NCBI RefSeq assembly: GCF_008247605.1
Contig: NZ_CP043420.1
Span: 806,001-870,000, forward strand
Reading direction: 5' to 3'
DNA length: 64,000 nt
DNA from: Kushneria phosphatilytica
GTDB taxonomy: Bacteria; Pseudomonadota; Gammaproteobacteria; Pseudomonadales; Halomonadaceae
Positions within the stretch are counted from its first letter, which is position 1, and each line of letters begins with the position of its first letter. The translations under genes and the position numbers were made by a program. The notes below the pieces were generated by a model. It ran no database searches and was not told where the DNA came from. It saw nothing but the letters and a program-made list of their open reading frames with translations. Of the stretch, positions 60,924 to 64,000 are shown piece by piece.

Positions 60924-62012
60924 TCAGCGACGATCGCCATCCCGAATGGCATCGGCAATTGCTTCGCCAAGCTCACTGGTTGTGCCCTGGCCACCCAGGT
61001 CCGGCGTCAGTGGTGCCTGATCGGAGCCGGCCGCCAGCACGGCTTCGATACCATCGAGCATGGCCTGACCAGCCTTTTCGTGGCCAAGATGCTCCAGCAT
61101 CATGGCACCACACCAGATCTGACCGATCGGATTGGCGATGTTGCGTCCGTAGATGTCCGGCGCGCTCCCGTGAACGGGCTCGAACAGACTGGGAAAGCGG
61201 TGTTCGGGATTGATGTTGGCCGAGGGTGCAACACCAATGGTACCGGTACAGGCCGGGCCGAGATCGGAGAGGATGTCGCCGAACAGATTGCTGGCCACCA
61301 CGACATCGAACCAGTCCGGATGGAGCACGAAGTTGGCGGTCAGGATGTCGATGTGGAACTTGTCGACATCTATGTTCGGATAGTGCTCCGACATTTCCTG
61401 CACCCGCTCGTCCCAGTAGGGCATGGTGATCGATATCCCGTTGGACTTGGTCGCCGAGGTCAGCTTGCGACGCGGGCGTCGACTGGCAAGTTCGAAAGCG
61501 TATTTCAGTACTCGATCAATGCCGATGCGGGTCATCACCGTGTCCTGAATGACGACCTCGCGTTCGGTACCTTCGAACATTTTGCCACCGACGCTGGAGT
61601 ACTCTCCTTCGGTATTCTCACGAACAACGTAGAAGTCGATATCGCCGGGCTCTCGGCCGGCCAATGGACTGCGTATACCCGGCATCAGCTTGCAGGGGCG
61701 CAGGTTGATGTACTGATCAAAATGGCGCCTGAACTGCAGCAGTGACCCCCAGAGGGAGATGTGATCGGGTACTTTTTCGGGCATACCCACGGCACCGAAC
61801 AAAAGCGCGTCGAATCCCCCCAGCTGTTCCTTCCAGTCCTCGGGCAGCATCCGGCCGTGATTGAGATAGTAGTCGCAGCTGGCGAAATCAAAGTGCCTGA
61901 AATCGAGTTGCAGGTCGAAACGGCGTGCTGCGGCTTCCAGAGCGCGAATGCTCTCCGGTATGACTTCGTTACCGATACCGTCGCCGGGAATAACGGCGAT
62001 ACGCTGACTCAT
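60924..62012 (-). CDS. Tartrate/D-malate dehydrogenase (isocitrate/isopropylmalate dehydrogenase family)
   Basis: 362 residues. IAVIPGDGIGNEV at the N-terminus, substrate-binding Arg residues around LLQFRRHFDQYINLRP, FYVVRENTEGEYSS, VVVASNLFGDILSDLG with metal-binding Asp residues, and the NAD-binding EPVHGSAPDIYG. SLWGSLLQFRRHFDQY is the tartrate dehydrogenase/DmlA variant rather than LeuB. It should oxidise D-malate and/or tartrate with NAD+. The neighbouring dioxygenase raises a link to carnitine breakdown, which yields D-malate in some bacteria; this is only inferred. Confidence 0.87.
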   Translation of the reverse strand: MSQRIAVIPGDGIGNEVIPESIRALEAAARRFDLQLDFRHFDFASCDYYLNHGRMLPEDWKEQLGGFDALLFGAVGMPEKVPDHISLWGSLLQFRRHFDQYINLRPCKLMPGIRSPLAGREPGDIDFYVVRENTEGEYSSVGGKMFEGTEREVVIQDTVMTRIGIDRVLKYAFELASRRPRRKLTSATKSNGISITMPYWDERVQEMSEHYPNIDVDKFHIDILTANFVLHPDWFDVVVASNLFGDILSDLGPACTGTIGVAPSANINPEHRFPSLFEPVHGSAPDIYGRNIANPIGQIWCGAMMLEHLGHEKAGQAMLDGIEAVLAAGSDQAPLTPDLGGQGTTSELGEAIADAIRDGDRR

Positions 62013-62317
62013 GGCAGGACTCCTGAGCGAACCGAATGGATGCTCTGACAGTCTAGCGGGTCACAAGCGACATGATGATCGGACCATCGGGCAATGGCTC
62101 GGGTCATGTCATGCCTGAGGCGTCTGGAGCATGTCAGAAGAGGACTTTGACTATCATCCTGATGGCCGGTGTCACGTCGATGAAAGCTTCAGATACGTAT
62201 CGCCGTTTCATGACGATCCCCCTCTCGCCCGGTCGGACAGTCAGGGGATCATGTCATGGCCCGATGGAGTGGGCAGTGTCATGACAGAAAAGACGCTGAT
62301 GGGTGTCTGAAAGCGAG
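62013..62317. other. Gene-free stretch between the dehydrogenase and hemerythrin-like genes
   Basis: No convincing reading frame, promoter or terminator seen. The motif CATGTCATG occurs more than once (near 62104 and 62249) and a related GTCATGACA near 62278; significance unclear. It must carry the promoter of the minus-strand dehydrogenase gene. Confidence 0.4.
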
Positions 62318-62761
62318 TCAGTGGTTGTTGAGTCGATCCATCTCGCTGCGATACTCGCTTCCCAGCTGGCTTTTCTGTTCGTCGCTGAGCTTCTGACCGG
62401 CAGAGATGAAGAAATGCTTCTCCTCATCCTCGAAGTGATGCAGCGCCATTTCCTGCAGCTTTTTGGCATAGCCGATCCAGGCCGGCGAGCTGAAGTCGGT
62501 ATTCTCCATCTGCTCGATAACCTCATCCATCTCATGATGTTCGGCAATGCCATGACGGGATTTGCCGATGGCGGTGTCATACTCCATCAGCGGGTTGTAG
62601 AAATAGCGCTCTTCGGCGGCTTCATGAGTCTGCAGGGCTGTCTTGACTCGCTGGAACAGCTCTTCGCGTCCTTCGCTGTCGCCATGGGTCTTCACCAATA
62701 GATCGAGCAGAGTGCGTTGGGTGTCATGGTCCTTGCGGATTTCATCAAAAATCGTGCTCAT
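62318..62761 (-). CDS. Hemerythrin HHE domain protein
   Basis: 147 residues. A four-helix bundle with the iron-ligand pattern: DEIRKDHDTQR, THEAAEERYFY, IAEHHEMDEVI and HHFEDEEKHFF. The binuclear iron site would bind O2, NO or act in iron/oxidative stress; the exact role is unknown. The ATG at 62761 gives MSTIFDEIRKDHD, matching the family start, with GGAG upstream; the frame remains open to 62857. Confidence 0.87.
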   Translation of the reverse strand: MSTIFDEIRKDHDTQRTLLDLLVKTHGDSEGREELFQRVKTALQTHEAAEERYFYNPLMEYDTAIGKSRHGIAEHHEMDEVIEQMENTDFSSPAWIGYAKKLQEMALHHFEDEEKHFFISAGQKLSDEQKSQLGSEYRSEMDRLNNH

Positions 62762-62925
62762 GGCCTCAATCTCCGGTCCCGGGAAGTATTGGTAATCCTC
62801 GATGGCGCGGGTCAGAGCGGCCATCGATCGTCTCACAGCGTAGACGTCTCGAGGCAATTACACAGGCAGAACACCAAAAACGCTGCTGGGATAAGATCCC
62901 GATAAAAGGGCGTATGAACATTAAA

Positions 62926-62951
62926 AAGCCCCGATCCGCAGATCGGGGCTT
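62926..62951 (-). terminator. Intrinsic terminator of the gamma-butyrobetaine hydroxylase-like gene
   Basis: On the minus strand AAGCCCCGATC pairs with GATCGGGGCTT around TGCG, running into a short T-run (TTTTTAA). It lies 43 bases after the stop. The stem can also form on the plus strand. Confidence 0.82.
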
Positions 62952-62994
62952 CCTGCCACTCAAGGGATGGAGCCTGGTGCTCCTCTGGCAGGGT

Positions 62995-64000
62995 TCAGTC
63001 GTGGCGACTGAGTACCCGTAACTTCGATTCGACCATGTCGTAGTCGAGATAGCAGCCCTGAAGATGGCGCTTGCCGGTATTGGGGTCGAACTGACCGCGC
63101 CCGTGCAGTACACGCCGATTGTCGAAGGCGATCATCTGGCCCGGGGAGAGTTCGAAATCGGCGCGATAGCGCGGCTCGCGTAGCCGGGCCCAGAAGTCGC
63201 GATAAGCGTCATACCAGGCTTCGATCTGTTCCGGAGCGAGATCGAGCGCATCGCGAATCCAGTTGTTGAAGCGGATTTCGCGCAGGACGCCGTGATCATC
63301 GACCCGGATGATCGGCTCGCGTACGGCAATATCATGTTTATCATCCTGGAAGCGTAGATCAATCGGGGTTTCCGCCAGCATGGTGAAGTGGTGGGGGGCT
63401 TCACGACGCATGGCTTCGGCCACGGCAAAGCCATCGGCAAAGGTTGAAGCACCCCCCTGAGCGTCATTCTCCAGGCAGTAAAGCAACTGGATATCCGGCG
63501 GATGACGCCAGTTGGGCAGATCGGTATGCAGTTCCAGCTCGATAGCGGTATAGGCCGCATTGTTGGGATTGGGCCTGGACTGGACATCGAAGCGAGCACC
63601 GAAGTTGGTGGCGCGCAGCGGACCGATCGATTCTGCAATGCGGATGACCTCATCCAGTTCGGTCGGCCCATTGTCGAGCATGACCAATCCATCGCGGATC
63701 AGTGCTTCCAGCCAGGCGCGTTTACCGGAAACGCTCTCGGTGAAGTCTCGGTGCTCAACATGGTCGGGCAGAAAGCCTTCGCGCCAGGCACGGGCTTCGG
63801 GGATAGCCGGCTGAAAATGATGTTGACCGGGACGGCGCTGATGCAGCCAGATCCCATCAAAGCAGCTTTCATGGCCATCGGGCCAGTTCAGTACCAGCAT
63901 GTTATCGTCCAGTGAGACGTCCGGTACGCCAATCTCGTCATCAATGATCTTGTAGAGACGCTCGCGTGAACTGGTATGCCGACAGACGTCGCAGGGGCAG
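62995..64000 (-). CDS. Gamma-butyrobetaine hydroxylase-like 2-oxoglutarate dioxygenase, N-terminus cut by window edge
   Basis: At least 335 residues; no start is reached. Codons upstream of an internal Met at 63900 stay in frame to the edge and encode CPCDVCRHTSSRERLYKIID. This is the Cys-rich N-terminal zinc-binding region (DUF971-like) of gamma-butyrobetaine/trimethyllysine hydroxylases. So the gene is longer than the ATG at 63900 suggests. The catalytic TauD-like domain has the Fe(II) ligands His-x-Asp in LELHTDLPNW and a distal His in RVLHGRGQF, plus KRHLQGCYLDYD. It would hydroxylate gamma-butyrobetaine to L-carnitine, a compatible solute and carbon source; other quaternary amine substrates are possible. 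Confidence 0.85.
   Translation of the reverse strand, partial: CPCDVCRHTSSRERLYKIIDDEIGVPDVSLDDNMLVLNWPDGHESCFDGIWLHQRRPGQHHFQPAIPEARAWREGFLPDHVEHRDFTESVSGKRAWLEALIRDGLVMLDNGPTELDEVIRIAESIGPLRATNFGARFDVQSRPNPNNAAYTAIELELHTDLPNWRHPPDIQLLYCLENDAQGGASTFADGFAVAEAMRREAPHHFTMLAETPIDLRFQDDKHDIAVREPIIRVDDHGVLREIRFNNWIRDALDLAPEQIEAWYDAYRDFWARLREPRYRADFELSPGQMIAFDNRRVLHGRGQFDPNTGKRHLQGCYLDYDMVESKLRVLSRHD

Noticed and set aside
62072..62284. Plus-strand 70-codon frame in the gap before the dehydrogenase gene
   Set aside because: No ribosome binding site, biased composition and no family resemblance; more likely promoter DNA of the divergent gene.

Overview
The window looks like a chromosomal segment of a moderately halophilic gammaproteobacterium, probably of the family Halomonadaceae. 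This is inferred from a moderately high G+C Gram-negative gene style, an ectoine-type ABC uptake operon, two MscS-family osmotic safety channels, a FabV enoyl reductase, an arginine succinyltransferase (AST) pathway with the heterodimeric AruF/AruG-type enzyme, and a Lap-type adhesin system. No rRNA, tRNA, CRISPR array, insertion sequence or prophage was recognised. The first and last genes are cut by the window edges.

Layout. 1-2.3 kb: universal stress protein (partial), a Gfo/Idh/MocA oxidoreductase, a DUF883-type membrane-anchored protein, and a gene-free stretch carrying a promoter and terminator that together look like a small RNA gene. 2.3-6.0 kb: NUDIX hydrolase, then the minus-strand ehuBCDA-like ectoine importer. 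6.2-12 kb: glutathione peroxidase, a large MscS channel, a DUF7079-like protein, fabV and a DUF2959 lipoprotein.

12.2-35.1 kb is the centrepiece: six co-directional genes forming a complete Lap biofilm-adhesion module. They are a 4951-residue LapA-like adhesin, the type I secretion system LapB/LapC/LapE, the degenerate c-di-GMP receptor LapD and the periplasmic protease LapG. The adhesin has an N-terminal retention module with a PAAG site, six 38-residue Pro/Thr repeats, about 27 Ig-like repeats of about 104 residues in two alternating types, VCBS-like modules, a possible ligand-binding module, a beta-propeller-like insertion, and RTX repeats with a type I secretion signal.

35.3-41.5 kb: astC-aruF-aruG-astD-astB. 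41.6-49.1 kb: PfkB-type sugar kinase, ethanolamine permease, class I glutamine amidotransferase, a second MscS channel, apbE and a CstA-family transporter. 49.2-54.6 kb (minus): a histidine/arginine-type ABC importer (hisPQM-like) ending in two tandem binding-protein genes, with astE upstream, so arginine uptake and the last AST step sit together. 54.7-57.2 kb: a P-loop kinase-like protein, a paired SMR efflux system divergent from its likely TetR repressor with a perfect operator palindrome, and a lipocalin. 57.3-60.9 kb: two chemoreceptors with nearly identical signalling halves, each behind a sigma-28-like promoter. 60.9-64 kb: tartrate/D-malate dehydrogenase, hemerythrin-like protein, and a gamma-butyrobetaine hydroxylase-like dioxygenase running off the end.

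How it fits together: the region serves osmotic life (ectoine uptake, mechanosensitive channels), amino acid and amine scavenging (arginine, ethanolamine, possibly carnitine), and the switch between surface attachment (Lap) and motility/chemotaxis (MCPs). All functional calls come from reading the sequence and from knowledge of the families; no database search was run.
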